64,000 bases of DNA, from assembly GCF_004027225.2 (NCBI RefSeq), contig NC_044282.2, forward strand, positions 53,824,593 through 53,888,592. Reading direction: 5' to 3'. A program made the position numbers and the translations under genes. The notes under the pieces were generated by a model. It was not told the origin of the DNA. It saw nothing but the letters and a program-made list of their open reading frames with translations, and searched no databases. Source of the stretch: Strigops habroptila (Eukaryota; Chordata; Aves; Psittaciformes; Psittacidae). Position 1 is the first letter of the stretch, and every line of letters starts with the position of its first letter. Positions 12,517-22,840 of the stretch are shown here, piece after piece.

Positions 12517-14067
12517 GTAAGGAAGCTGCTGCTGAAGGGTGGCGGTCTTCGCTTTCGAGTCTCGCCTGGCGGCGGCGGCGCTCCCCCGCCGGTGTGCGGG
12601 CTGTGGGGATGAGCGCAGCTCCGCGCCGGGCTCCTCTCAGGCGAGCGGTGCCTTGGGTGTCAAACAGCCCCCGTCAGAGCAGCCGCTTTGTGGAGCAGCG
12701 CACACACTTTAAACTGCCACTTGCGTCTTGCATTTGTTTGCATTTCAAAGCCCTTTTATTATTATGCTGTAAGTTTGCTTGTATCTAGCAGTACATGATC
12801 GAGTATAGATTTGGATATCCGAAGCATTGCAAACAAAAAAAAGTACGTGACTGCTATTGCTTAGCAGCTGGTTGGTAGATGATTCTAGTGTGCTTCTGAC
12901 TGACGTGGTTTTTGAGCTACCATGAAGAAAGAATGGTCTTACTAGGGTTTTAAGAAGGCGCATTCAGTTTTGTGAATTATGGTTTTCCTGAAATCTTAGC
13001 ATTCTAGTTAAACTGAATATGAGGAACTCTTGTAGGATGTATTTGTTGGGCAGGAGAAGGATTTAGAGAAGTAGTTCAAGAATACTTAATGGTTTGGGGG
13101 GTTTTTTTTCATATTTTTTTTTTCTATCATCTTTCCTTGTAGAGAGATGCAGAGTTGTTAATAGGAGGGCTGAGGTTTCTGGAGGTGTGTTCTGAATGAG
13201 TTAAGTCTGAACTGGTATATAGGTGAGTAAAAAGCAAAAGGTGATGTTGTGAACTGTAAAAATGTGACTGTATGTCATCGTTTAAATGAGGAAGAAAATG
13301 AATTCTATCCCAGCTGAAACCAGGATGCTGTATCAGTGCAGTGCTGTTTGGCCTGTGTGGAGGAGCAAGCAAATGTTGATACACACATTCTTTTCCTTTG
13401 TTACATGTTTCTGCAACCAGGGCCTTGTTTCAGTGATGGTGGGGAGCAAAGGTGCCCAAAGCACCAGTGGTGCACCTTCAAAAGTTTGATCCTCTGTAAT
13501 GATCAGGTGTTTCTTCCAGGAAGAGAAAATCCTTTCCTGAAGGCTGTTTCCTTTGATTAACGTATTATCCCCCACCCTCTCCAAATTTACTTTTCTATTT
13601 TATTACTGGAAAAGTGAAAAATAAGGGTGCTTATTTAAGCAGGCAAGCAGGCAATTGTCAGACCTCAGTTTGGTACTGCTTTTACTGGGAGGTGTTTTGG
13701 GGTGGCTGGTAGTTTGGGGTTTTTTTTTTTTGTTTTGGGGTTTTTTTTGGTTTTTCTGGTGGGTTGTTTTTTTTTTGGGTTTTTTTTGTGGTTTTTTTTT
13801 TTTTTTTTCTGGCTAGCTGTAGCCACAAGAGCAAGTCCAGAGGTGGTACTTTTCAGATATTATCACAACATGTGTTTACAAAGAATATTTTCAAGTCTAT
13901 CCCAGTTGCATAAAACATGACATTGTTAAATGCTTAGTATACAGTTTAACAGGAAGTTTAATAATACGGTATTAAAGCATTTTGAAAACAAATTTCATGT
14001 AAGGAATTATTTGACAAAGAAAAAAATTGGAAAATTATCAGGCTGATCTTATTCCTTTTCTTTGCAG
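12517..14067 (+). other. TDRD15: Predicted TDRD15 intron 1
   Basis: The donor GTAAGG is at 12517. The acceptor, a pyrimidine-rich tract ending TTCTTTGCAG, finishes at 14067, five bases before the start codon. The intron contains a long T/G low-complexity block (13720-13810). No other gene was seen inside it. Confidence 0.55.
13720..13810 (+). repeat. T/G low-complexity block with G runs
   Basis: Long T runs (8-19) are broken by GGG and GGGG groups. It would be transcribed as U/G-rich RNA in the TDRD15 intron. Such blocks are common assembly trouble spots in birds. An open frame across it, rich in Phe, is an artefact of composition. Confidence 0.8.
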
Positions 14068-14072
14068 ACAGG

Positions 14073-17000
14073 ATGGAATCTCTGACTCCCTCACCAAACG
14101 TAGTAGATATGAATCTGAAGATAACTTGTATAGAGTGCCATCCTGAATGCTTGGTTATAGTGTTCCAAGGCCAATACAAGGCAGGATGTGAACTTGACTA
14201 TTACATACTACAAAATGAAATTCAGCGTGTGTTCAAAGTAAAAGATAAGATCAGCATTGGTGGATCGTGTTTGGTGGAAGACACAGAAGGAAAATGGCAT
14301 AGAGGAAAAGTTCTGGAAAAGAGAGAGAATACCTGTAAGGCTTTTCTTATAGACACTGGGCAAGTTCTAGTGGTTGAGGAAACACATCTTGCTTCTGCTT
14401 GTGATGAATTGTTTAAACTGCCTCCAAAGGTGGTTTTGGGTGTTTTTGCAAGCATACTTCCTCTTGGAGAAAAATGGGGTCCAAAAGCCATTAACTATTT
14501 TTCATCTCTTGTGGGATTGCAGGTTACAGGTCATGTGAAAGCTGTTATGCCATACCAACTGTTTATTCTAGAAGTGCCAAAGATCATTAGTGATGTCATT
14601 GAACTGCAGTTAGGAAAATTTATTGATGGGGATTCATTTTGTCTTATTGTAGAAACGTTAAGAGCATTTCCCCAAGAAATGCTTTGTAAGAGAGTGCCAC
14701 AGTTGTTGCAACAGAAGTTTCCAGTCAAGGATTTGCTTACTTTCAGTAATTCTGAGAAACCAACAGATTTTTGGCCAGTTCCAGGTGATCTCTTTCCTCG
14801 TCTACCTGTTGGCAGTCAAGAAAACGTAAGAATAACTGTTGCAATTAGCCCAAATAAATTTTACTGTCAGATACAGAAATGGCAGAAAGAGCTGGAAGAT
14901 TTGACAGGAGCTATGCATTTGTACTATGAAGCTGTCAGTACAGAAAATATGAAATCTTTTGGTAGTTTAGGGCTACTCTGTGCGGCCAAAAGGCAAAATG
15001 GGAAATGGTATAGAGGAGTGATAAAACAGTTTCTCTCTGACCATGTGGAAGTCTGGTTTATGGATTTTGGCAATATTGAAGCTGTGCCATCTAGTTGCAT
15101 TCAGAAACTTAAAGTAGAGTTCATGGCATTACCAATGATTTCATTTCCATGTGCGCTGTCTTGTTTTGGTAGTCAGGATGAAACAGTAATAAAAACCCAG
15201 CTGAAAGAACTTACACAGGCCTTGATAGGACAAACTTCTGTGTGTGTCCGTGTTGATTTATTCAATGACATTAAATGCTTGTATTATATTACACTGCAAA
15301 ATCAAACCCTTGGAATTAATGCTAAGCAGTCAGAAAAACTGAATGAAGCAGCTGCATCATGTGTCTCACTTTCGGAAACAAAAATCACAAGTATTGCTGT
15401 AAACTACAAACCATGTTATGAGAGATACAATTCAGTAAAGAATTGTACTGAAAATAAATATACAAAAAACTGTTTACCTGACAGGGATATTTCTTTGTCA
15501 AGCCACTGCAAAAGAGTAGAAATGAAAATTAGTTCTTTCCACACTGCTTTTGTGGTGTATGTCATAAATCCGTCTAACTTCTGGATTCAAACATGTGAAT
15601 ATCAGTATGAATTTCAAACCTTGACGAAAAATATTGCAGCCACATATAACCAATGTGGAGCTGATGAAATGGTCCTTAAAAACCCAGAGCCTGGAGTGCT
15701 GTGCTGTGCCCGGTATAGCAAAGACATGCATTATTATCGGGGTGTTGTCATTGAAGTGCTTCATGTAAACATTACTGTTTATTTTTTGGATTTTGGAAAT
15801 ACAGATACAGTACCCTCTTACGATGTGAAAACATTGCTTCCTGAGTTTTCCAATTTACCAGCTTTAGCTATGTGTTGTGCACTTGCTTGCACATATCCTG
15901 TGGATGATGTGTGGGTTAAAAAGGAAATTGATTTCTTCAAAGATACTGTGTTTAACAAACCACTGCTACTTCACGTAGTTGAAAAGCAACACAACAAGTA
16001 TATTGTTAATGTGCATTATAGGAATGGTTTGGAGCAAGGAAATGTTGCCACATGTATGGTTCGAGCTGGATATGCTGAATACTGGGAAAGGGCACCAGAT
16101 TCTGCTCGAAATTCAGCAAAAAAAAGTCAAGCGCTGAATTCTCACAAAATTAAGAAACAAAAAGTAAATGCACAGAGCACATGTAATACACGTAAAAATA
16201 AGGTATGTGGAAATGGAGAGAGATTGCATAAAGAAAAATCATTAAGTGTGCCTTCAGTGCCAAGAGAATCTGTTGTACTGTCCTGTTTTGGAAAAGATGC
16301 TATTGCTGAAAGGCGTAAATTGGTACGTGAGGAGAAATTATTTTATAAAGAGTTTGTGTTTAAACCAGGAGCGGTTTTTGAAGTGGTGTGTTCTTGCATT
16401 GTTTCCCCAGCAGATTTTTCATGCCAGTTGCAAAGCAAATTGCCAGAGCTAAATAACTTAATGGAACAAATTCAGACTTACTATAAAGAGCATACCAGTC
16501 CTTACAAAACTGGACAGGTTGCCTGTATTGTTAAATGTCCCAAAGATGGGAAGTGGTACAGAGCAACTATTGTGCAGCAAGTATCCACAAATGAAGTTGA
16601 TGTGATTTTTGTAGACTATGGTTATCGAGAAAGAGTTTTACTTAAAGATCTTCAGGCTGTTCTTCCTGATTTCCTTACTCTGGAAAGTCAAGCATTTCGA
16701 TGTGCACTTAAAAATGTACTCTTACAGATTGACTCGCTTAACTGGTCTGAGGAAGTGTGTACACGTTTTGAAGACTTCATTTCTGCTTCTAGAGGACCGC
16801 TGACTTGTATCATTTATGCTCTTGCTCTTGTAAGCCCCAATTGTTTATGCAATATAGTTGACTTACAGACTCCATTTATTAGTGCAGAGGAATTCTTCAG
16901 AGAACTGGATGGTGGACTCAATCAGTCTGAATATACTGGTCTGAGAAACCTTGCATCTTTAGGGTCTCTGTGCAGTTTTTGCTACTCATCTTTTAATTTA

Positions 17001-20000
17001 AAAGTTGGAGCTGAGGAGGAAGTTTATATAACTCACATACATAGTCCCACAAAATTCTATTGCCAGCTTAATCGAAACACTGAAACTATAGAGGCATTGA
17101 TGGAGAAGGTGGGTGTCATAAGTAAAATGCCAAATAACACAAAATATGATGCCAGCAATATGCGATTATGTATAGCCAGATATTTTGAAGATGGTCTCTT
17201 TTATAGAGCTTTGGCTTTTCCTGTGCAATCGACATCCTACTTATGTGCTGACTTTGTGGATTTTGGAAATCAGAGTATGGTAGAGAGAGACCAGTTGATG
17301 CCTATTCCAGACTTTGCCACTGACCTAATATTCACACCCATGCAAGCTATTAAATGCTGTCTGTCAGATCTTAGGGAGACAAAAATTCCAGCAAGAGTTA
17401 CTAGATGGTTTGAGGAAACATTCCTTGGTAAACTGCTGAAGGCTGTAATTGTATCCAGAGAATCAGATGGACAGATTCTTGTGGACTTGTATGATGGACA
17501 GCTCAAAGTGAGTCAGAAAATTAAAGAGAAAGTATTGGAAGAATTGGCACTGAAAAGTTATATGCAACAATTTCTTGGAAGTAATAGAGGAGTGATATGT
17601 CATGTGGAAGATGACAAAGAAAGTAGCAAAGTAACTGCTAAAAATCCTGAAAGAGTTACATTGAAAACTGAAGTGAAATGCCATGGATGTGGTGAGTACT
17701 CTCAGACAGATACTGGACAGAATTTTGGAGGTGAAAAGCACGCTGCATGTAGCACACAAAAATTGTGTAGTGGATCCTCAAAACCTCCAACTTTACAGGT
17801 TAGGGAAGAACCAGTTTATAGAAATACTGCCAGTGCTGTTCTGGAGCACAAAGAGGAACCTCTGGTTGGAGAGCCTGCTTTAAATTCAGAGGAAGCAGCT
17901 GTAAATGCTGTTTCCAAATCTCATAATGAAAGACCAAATTATACAGGTCAGCAGGAAGGGAGTAATGAAAATATACCTAAATTAAGCAATCTTCCTCAAC
18001 GTGATATTCAGGTAAATTCTGAAGTAGCAGGTTATATTTCTCATGTGAGTAGTCCATCAAGTTTCTATGTTCAGTTTGCAGAGGATGAAAACTTAATAAT
18101 ACAACTAGCAAAAGAGTCAAGTGAAACTATGGAGAACATAGGTCATGAAAATGGTTTAGATGAGCCCGTGGTAGGGGACCTTATTGTTGCAGAGCATGAC
18201 ACTGGTTGTTTTTACTATAGAGCAGTAATTAAAGCTCTGAAATTGAGAAACTCTGTTGAGATAGAGTTCATCAACTATGGTAATGCAGCAGTTGTAAGTC
18301 CTTCAAAAATCTGCGGGATTCAGAGAAAGTTCTTAACTTTGCCAAGGCTCAGTGTTCATTGTTTCCTTAGCAGAGTAAAAAGTGTTCCTAGTGAAAGCTG
18401 GAGTAATAAAAGTACTTCATATTTTGTAAGCAAAACAAATAACAAGCCAGTCACTTGCAAGTTCTTACAGCAACATGGAGAGCAGTGGGAAATAGATGTA
18501 ATTTGTGATGGAAAATCTGTGTCTAATGACCTGCAGAAAAAAGGCAGGGCAAGGTGGCAAAAGCCACTGGTGCATAATCAGGAAAATAGGCCAAACCAAA
18601 TTCTGGTTACAAATGGTAATCCTCAAGATAGGAAGTCTAGGAATGGTTTAGTTGATCAAAGTAAAACGAAGGCTGTTAGGATGAAAAACACTTTGAAAAC
18701 ACCCTTAAATGTCCTTCCTCAATGTCTAAATTCTGGACAGGTAGAAGGAGCAGAAGTAGTTAATATTTTAGAAAGTGGAGAATTTCATGTACAGTTACTT
18801 AGAAATGTGGAAGTACTGCATGAGTTAAATGTAGTGCTTGTCAAAGAAGCACAGAGAAGTGATTTGCTTAGAGTCGATGACATTGAAGAAGGATTGGAGT
18901 GCATGACAAAATCCGAAATTAACTTGGAGTGGTATCGGTCAAGAGTGATAAAGAAATTTGTCCAGGAGAAGTTAATGCTAGTTTTTTTCATGGATTATGG
19001 CAAGTATGAGATGGTGTCCTTAAATAATGCAAAGATGTTCAGTGATGAGATTAGAAGTATTCCTAAACAAGCTGTGTTTTGTAAATGGGTTTGGTTTAAG
19101 AAAATGAAGAAAAATCAGTTTGTCCATGTGGTAAATGCACTCCTGGATCATGAAATTAGGATCTTGTTTTTGAGATACTTGGAATGCTCTCGTATCTGGG
19201 AAGTAGACATTTTAATAGGGGAAATTCTGCTTCAGGAGTATTTGGACTCGCTATTAAGTCATTGTCAGACTATTGTTGGACCAGAAAAATCCAGTAATAC
19301 AGATTGCAAGGAGTGTGATACATCATTCAAAATAAATTCAATCACATGGTTGCTGCGGAGTGGCAGAAGGTATCCTGGGTTTGTAACTGCAGTTACTGAT
19401 CCTTCGAACTTCTGTGTCCAGTTTGAAAACTTATTTGGTTGCATGCAAAACTTGTCTTTGCTGCTCTCTGACCTTCCTGACAACTTGCCAGCTTTGCCAC
19501 AAGAACTTGTGGCTCCTGGTGCTAGCTGCTTGATCAAGTTTGGATTGGAAGCACAATGGAACAGGGCAGAAATTAGTGAAGTAACAAGTCAGTCTGTTGT
19601 TCTTAGATTTATCGATTATGGCTTTCTGAAGAGCATCCCTTACTCTGATATCCATAAACTTAAAGTCATAACAAAAAGTCTGTCTTATTTACCACACTTG
19701 GCACACTCTTGCTCTTTACATGATACAGTTCCTGCCAAGGGGGAATACTGGAGCGATGAAGCTAAACTTCTGTTTCAGAAGCTTCTTAGTAATGCTGGTC
19801 TGGTATTTCATTTTAAACACTATGGCTCTGAAATGAAGTTAGAGGTGGATGTTCTGCACGAAGAGAACAATCTAGCTCATGCCTTAATTGCTGCTGGCCA
19901 TGCAGCCTGCTCTAGAAGTAGGTGCTGTCTTATTCCGGTTGACAAAATTAAATCAGAAAAAACAGATTTACAGGCTAAGTGTCCAAATCCTCGTTACTGT

Positions 20001-20102
20001 GCTTCCCTTTGTGGTTCAGATTATAATTATAACGAAACCTCTATTTTGCTGACAGAAATAAAGCAACAGAGTGAAGCAAAAAAAAAGGTATCCAAACCAT
20101 AA
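14073..20102 (+). CDS. TDRD15: Tudor domain-containing protein 15
   Basis: One uninterrupted frame of 2009 codons. Eight extended Tudor repeats are visible by their paired signatures, a (W/Y)xRA/G strand followed about 15-20 residues later by a hydrophobic-x-D-aromatic-G strand. The second strand lies at about residues 91, 328, 571, 846, 1060, 1399, 1638 and 1846. Each repeat from 2 to 8 also has an upstream F-x-x-Q strand, usually P-x-x-F (for example NKFYCQI). Human TDRD15 likewise has eight Tudor domains in essentially one coding exon and a similar length (about 1934 residues). The start is preferred because it follows a strong splice acceptor by five bases and has A at -3 and G at +4. Extended Tudor domains bind symmetrically dimethylated arginine on PIWI proteins in germ granules, so a piRNA-pathway role is likely; this is inference from the family, as TDRD15 itself is little studied. 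A Lys/Ser-rich, low-conservation linker spans about 1160-1300. The end of the frame is doubtful: it stops after a nine-A run and the -1 frame stays open. Confidence 0.95.
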   Translation: MESLTPSPNVVDMNLKITCIECHPECLVIVFQGQYKAGCELDYYILQNEIQRVFKVKDKISIGGSCLVEDTEGKWHRGKVLEKRENTCKAFLIDTGQVLVVEETHLASACDELFKLPPKVVLGVFASILPLGEKWGPKAINYFSSLVGLQVTGHVKAVMPYQLFILEVPKIISDVIELQLGKFIDGDSFCLIVETLRAFPQEMLCKRVPQLLQQKFPVKDLLTFSNSEKPTDFWPVPGDLFPRLPVGSQENVRITVAISPNKFYCQIQKWQKELEDLTGAMHLYYEAVSTENMKSFGSLGLLCAAKRQNGKWYRGVIKQFLSDHVEVWFMDFGNIEAVPSSCIQKLKVEFMALPMISFPCALSCFGSQDETVIKTQLKELTQALIGQTSVCVRVDLFNDIKCLYYITLQNQTLGINAKQSEKLNEAAASCVSLSETKITSIAVNYKPCYERYNSVKNCTENKYTKNCLPDRDISLSSHCKRVEMKISSFHTAFVVYVINPSNFWIQTCEYQYEFQTLTKNIAATYNQCGADEMVLKNPEPGVLCCARYSKDMHYYRGVVIEVLHVNITVYFLDFGNTDTVPSYDVKTLLPEFSNLPALAMCCALACTYPVDDVWVKKEIDFFKDTVFNKPLLLHVVEKQHNKYIVNVHYRNGLEQGNVATCMVRAGYAEYWERAPDSARNSAKKSQALNSHKIKKQKVNAQSTCNTRKNKVCGNGERLHKEKSLSVPSVPRESVVLSCFGKDAIAERRKLVREEKLFYKEFVFKPGAVFEVVCSCIVSPADFSCQLQSKLPELNNLMEQIQTYYKEHTSPYKTGQVACIVKCPKDGKWYRATIVQQVSTNEVDVIFVDYGYRERVLLKDLQAVLPDFLTLESQAFRCALKNVLLQIDSLNWSEEVCTRFEDFISASRGPLTCIIYALALVSPNCLCNIVDLQTPFISAEEFFRELDGGLNQSEYTGLRNLASLGSLCSFCYSSFNLKVGAEEEVYITHIHSPTKFYCQLNRNTETIEALMEKVGVISKMPNNTKYDASNMRLCIARYFEDGLFYRALAFPVQSTSYLCADFVDFGNQSMVERDQLMPIPDFATDLIFTPMQAIKCCLSDLRETKIPARVTRWFEETFLGKLLKAVIVSRESDGQILVDLYDGQLKVSQKIKEKVLEELALKSYMQQFLGSNRGVICHVEDDKESSKVTAKNPERVTLKTEVKCHGCGEYSQTDTGQNFGGEKHAACSTQKLCSGSSKPPTLQVREEPVYRNTASAVLEHKEEPLVGEPALNSEEAAVNAVSKSHNERPNYTGQQEGSNENIPKLSNLPQRDIQVNSEVAGYISHVSSPSSFYVQFAEDENLIIQLAKESSETMENIGHENGLDEPVVGDLIVAEHDTGCFYYRAVIKALKLRNSVEIEFINYGNAAVVSPSKICGIQRKFLTLPRLSVHCFLSRVKSVPSESWSNKSTSYFVSKTNNKPVTCKFLQQHGEQWEIDVICDGKSVSNDLQKKGRARWQKPLVHNQENRPNQILVTNGNPQDRKSRNGLVDQSKTKAVRMKNTLKTPLNVLPQCLNSGQVEGAEVVNILESGEFHVQLLRNVEVLHELNVVLVKEAQRSDLLRVDDIEEGLECMTKSEINLEWYRSRVIKKFVQEKLMLVFFMDYGKYEMVSLNNAKMFSDEIRSIPKQAVFCKWVWFKKMKKNQFVHVVNALLDHEIRILFLRYLECSRIWEVDILIGEILLQEYLDSLLSHCQTIVGPEKSSNTDCKECDTSFKINSITWLLRSGRRYPGFVTAVTDPSNFCVQFENLFGCMQNLSLLLSDLPDNLPALPQELVAPGASCLIKFGLEAQWNRAEISEVTSQSVVLRFIDYGFLKSIPYSDIHKLKVITKSLSYLPHLAHSCSLHDTVPAKGEYWSDEAKLLFQKLLSNAGLVFHFKHYGSEMKLEVDVLHEENNLAHALIAAGHAACSRSRCCLIPVDKIKSEKTDLQAKCPNPRYCASLCGSDYNYNETSILLTEIKQQSEAKKKVSKP

Positions 20103-20317
20103 GGTTATCTGTGATAAAGTTGCAAATAAGGAAGTCTGGTAAAGTGGGTGCTGGAATATCGTTAGCAAAGGATCTGAGTTCATATACAACACTGAAAGAA
20201 AAGCTGCAAAAGATGGATGATGCTGTGAAGAAGTTGGGTTTTTTTCAGCACTGTGATAAGAAAAGTGACAAAAAAATGACAATACAGAATAAATCTGCTA
20301 CCAGAAGCACGGGTTGA
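20078..20317 (+). other. TDRD15: Possible -1-frame C-terminal extension of TDRD15
   Basis: Nine A followed by GG (20078-20088) end with A AAA AAG in the zero frame, the form of a -1 slippery heptamer. The zero frame stops 15 bases after the run, at 20100-20102. The -1 frame continues open from the run to TGA at 20315-20317, adding 76 codons. The predicted peptide is lysine-rich, with a helix-like part (TLKEKLQKMDDAVKKLG). Likeliest explanations are one A missing from the assembly or from this allele, or a recent frameshift that shortened the protein. Programmed slippage is possible but unproven; I did not identify a clear downstream pseudoknot. Confidence 0.45.
20288..20293 (+). terminator. 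Poly(A) signal candidate 1
   Basis: AATAAA lies inside the possible -1-frame extension. It would give a very short 3' UTR and is probably not the main signal. Confidence 0.2.
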
Positions 20318-20422
20318 GACCTGTGATTCTATGCTCCACAGTCTAGAAACACGGTGTGTGAAGACAGTATCAAAAGGTTTGACTAATAAGTAGACTGCAG
20401 TTAGGAAAGTACTACTTCATTT

Positions 20423-20492
20423 AAAAAAAAAAAAAAAAAAAGGATACTCCTCCTGGTACCCCCCCCCCCCCCCCTTCTCTCTCTCTCTCTCC
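20423..20492 (+). repeat. A19 / C16 / (CT)n homopolymer cluster
   Basis: A run of 19 A, a run of 16 C and a CT microsatellite lie within 70 bases, just after the TDRD15 stop codon. The C run is unusual in avian DNA and could be misassembled. Confidence 0.85.
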
Positions 20493-21278
20493 AAAATCTC
20501 TTGATATATTTATTTATTTAGACAATCGTGGTTTTGGCAAACATTTCTGTCAGAGTGCTTTACAATTTGTGTGCATGTATATGCATAACTTTATTTGTCA
20601 TAACATCTGGTTTACAGTGGTGGTGTTGCCTCCTTGTTTTGGATGCTCAGAAAACAAAGATGTCAAACATATTCTTCTCTTTGTTCCTAATTGTGAAGTT
20701 TCCCTGTGAGTATCTTTTCTCTTGTTAGGAGAACATTTGCTAAACAATAAGCCAAAACCTTGGATCCCCATTTATGGGAGAGATGCTCATTAGGTGGTTT
20801 TCAGTTAGCTGTGGGTGTAAAGATGCCTTTGACCTGTCTCAGGGTTCTCTTCCTATCTGAGTTCCATCACAATTGGGGTCGTTTTCTTTGAGTGTCCTGT
20901 GTTCTCTCCTCCATCCTCCCCACCCATCTGTCACAACGAAGACAAGAAGTTTTCACCATGGCTTAGTAATTGTATCTTGAAGGGAAACATTCAGAGTCTT
21001 GTTTGTTTTTTTTGTTTAATTTTTGTAGTAGGTGGAAATTTCAGAACTGAGAAGTGATGGTATGCTGCATAGGTTTCAGCGTTTTTCAGTAACCATTCTG
21101 AAATGACAAGAATTTGTTAGATGTTTCTCTGATTTTATTTTTTTTTTTTTAATTGTTATTATTCTTAACTTTACATTTGCCCCCTGCCTCCTTCCTCAGT
21201 TGTTGGGACAAAGATAAGCATGAAGAGGCCTGAAGTGTAAGGGGTTTTCTTTATATGGCCTGTAATTGTTTGAATTTA

Positions 21279-21284
21279 AATAAA
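21279..21284 (+). terminator. Poly(A) signal candidate 2
   Basis: AATAAA followed directly by an A run. The A run could be a genomic trace of an old polyadenylated insertion rather than a functional site. Confidence 0.25.
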
Positions 21285-22206
21285 AAAAAAAAAATACAAC
21301 CCTAATGATAGACAGTATATCTAATGCATCTCTATTTGAAAATAAGATCTAAGAACACCCAGCCCTGCATATCATGATGTATTTAATTCTAATGAAAACC
21401 TGAAAGCTTTATTTGGAGAACAGATTCCTTTTTTATTTTCAAAGGAGAGAGACATGTCCAGGAAATTTGAACAAGTAAGAGATAAGACAGTGACAGCTGA
21501 TCTTTACGAAGTTAGTTCTGCATACAAGTGAAAGATGCCCATTAGTAAATCAGAAAATGTGTAAGATAAAATTCTTAAGTAAATATTAGCTAAAGAAGTC
21601 ATGTTAATTTATTGATTAAATGGAGGGGTGTTTTGTAACCATTTGTGATTAACAGTTGTCTTTATATTGCAACATTTTAATACATTGTTGCAGAATTTTA
21701 AGTTTTTCCTGGTTAAAATTACAAGCTTACCTGGCATGTTGGGTACTTCCCTGGGCTACCTTCATTGTAGTGTCAAGGAATACTTACTTTTCATGCAGAG
21801 GCACTGACACCTAGGGGTTCATTGATTCTATCTTCTGGCTATCATTCAGTTGGAACAGCAGGTGCTTGGTTGTCTTGTCTTTTTAAAGATCTGGGTACCC
21901 TAAATGCAAGTTGTATATTAATATTACATCAACAGGACTGGCAAATTTTAAGTTAGGTTTGTGTTTTGTTTTCGTGGGGTTTTTTTGGTGGTTCTTTTTG
22001 CTATTGTAAAGTATATTGTGCTTTAAATTGTGTGTAGTTCTAGAACACTGCTTGCCTGATGTTACAAAATGGAGACTAGAAATGGTGATGATTAAGAAAA
22101 AATAGCTTTGTGTGTGCTATTTTTGTGCTTTGCAAGTTGCAAATGTTAGATTTATTTGCAAGAATGCGTGTGTTATTTTCAACTTGTAATGAGTCTAGCT
22201 TGTGAT

Positions 22207-22212
22207 AATAAA
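22207..22212 (+). terminator. Poly(A) signal candidate 3
   Basis: AATAAA in GATAATAAAGT context, with only modest T/G richness downstream. Confidence 0.25.
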
Positions 22213-22814
22213 GTATTTCCTTTGCTGAAGGTCTGATACCCAAAGTGCTTAAGGTAAAAAATAGATAATTGAAGGCATTTTCAGGATTATGCTGCACCTG
22301 TAAATATGTAGAATGTCTTTTGTTGCCACCGTTGACATGGATTTTCAGAAGTGCATTGCAAGGTTATGTTACGGTTTTTAGATTACGTTGCTGGGATGTC
22401 TGGCTATGGATTTTTTTTTTCCCAGTCGTCTTTCTCTGGTGTGTACTTCCCCTGCCCCTAACCTCAGCTATAACAGCATTTTTTCTTGTAAGAGGCTATA
22501 CTTTTAATCTAGTTGGAAAAAAAAAAGTAATTTATTTAGCATTTGGAAGTTTAGGTGTGCTATCCTATTTGTTACTGTGCAAGTATAATTCTGAGCAAAA
22601 CCACTACTATGATTTGGTAAAACTTTAATAGAAACTACTGCTTATCATTTGGTTGTATTTACTATATGTATTTCTGTATTGTTTGTACTGTGTCATTGAT
22701 TATTTTTACTTTTTTAATCCATGAAAGTGATTGAGGACTGGTTGCATTTGTTTGGAATTAAGAATGTTCCTGTGTATATGGATGTGTTCAGTATTCTGCC
22801 ATTTTGTCATAAAT

Positions 22815-22820
22815 AATAAA
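22815..22820 (+). terminator. Poly(A) signal candidate 4 (best context)
   Basis: AATAAA followed within 10-30 bases by T/G-rich sequence (TTATTGTCCATGTGTAAC), the usual arrangement for cleavage. It would give a 3' UTR of about 2.7 kb. Confidence 0.4.
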
Positions 22821-22840
22821 ATGCTTATTGTCCATGTGTA

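Larger units (their letters stand above)
12108..12665 (+). promoter_or_regulatory. CpG island promoter of TDRD15
   Basis: This is the only strongly GC- and CpG-rich block near the gene, set in DNA that is otherwise AT-rich. It lies 1.4 kb upstream of the coding exon and includes a plausible splice donor at 12517. It contains a MYB-type motif, an inverted pair of CCAAT boxes and a YY1 motif, but I saw no clear TATA box. CpG-island, TATA-less promoters are common in vertebrates. The transcription start cannot be fixed from sequence. The symmetrical CCAAT pair leaves room for divergent transcription. Confidence 0.75.
20318..22840 (+). other. TDRD15: Probable TDRD15 3' UTR and flank
   Basis: No further exon or transposon is recognisable. 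The segment holds three more AATAAA signals and a homopolymer cluster at 20423-20492. The true 3' end is unknown; the signal at 22815 has the best downstream GU-rich context. Confidence 0.35.

Noticed and set aside
13702..13920. A 72-codon Phe-rich frame that looks like membrane segments
   Set aside because: It is the translation of a T/G low-complexity block within the TDRD15 intron.
22269..22628. A 119-codon hydrophobic frame downstream of TDRD15
   Set aside because: It lies in the probable TDRD15 3' UTR. Its hydrophobic residues come from T-rich DNA and no known family is evident.
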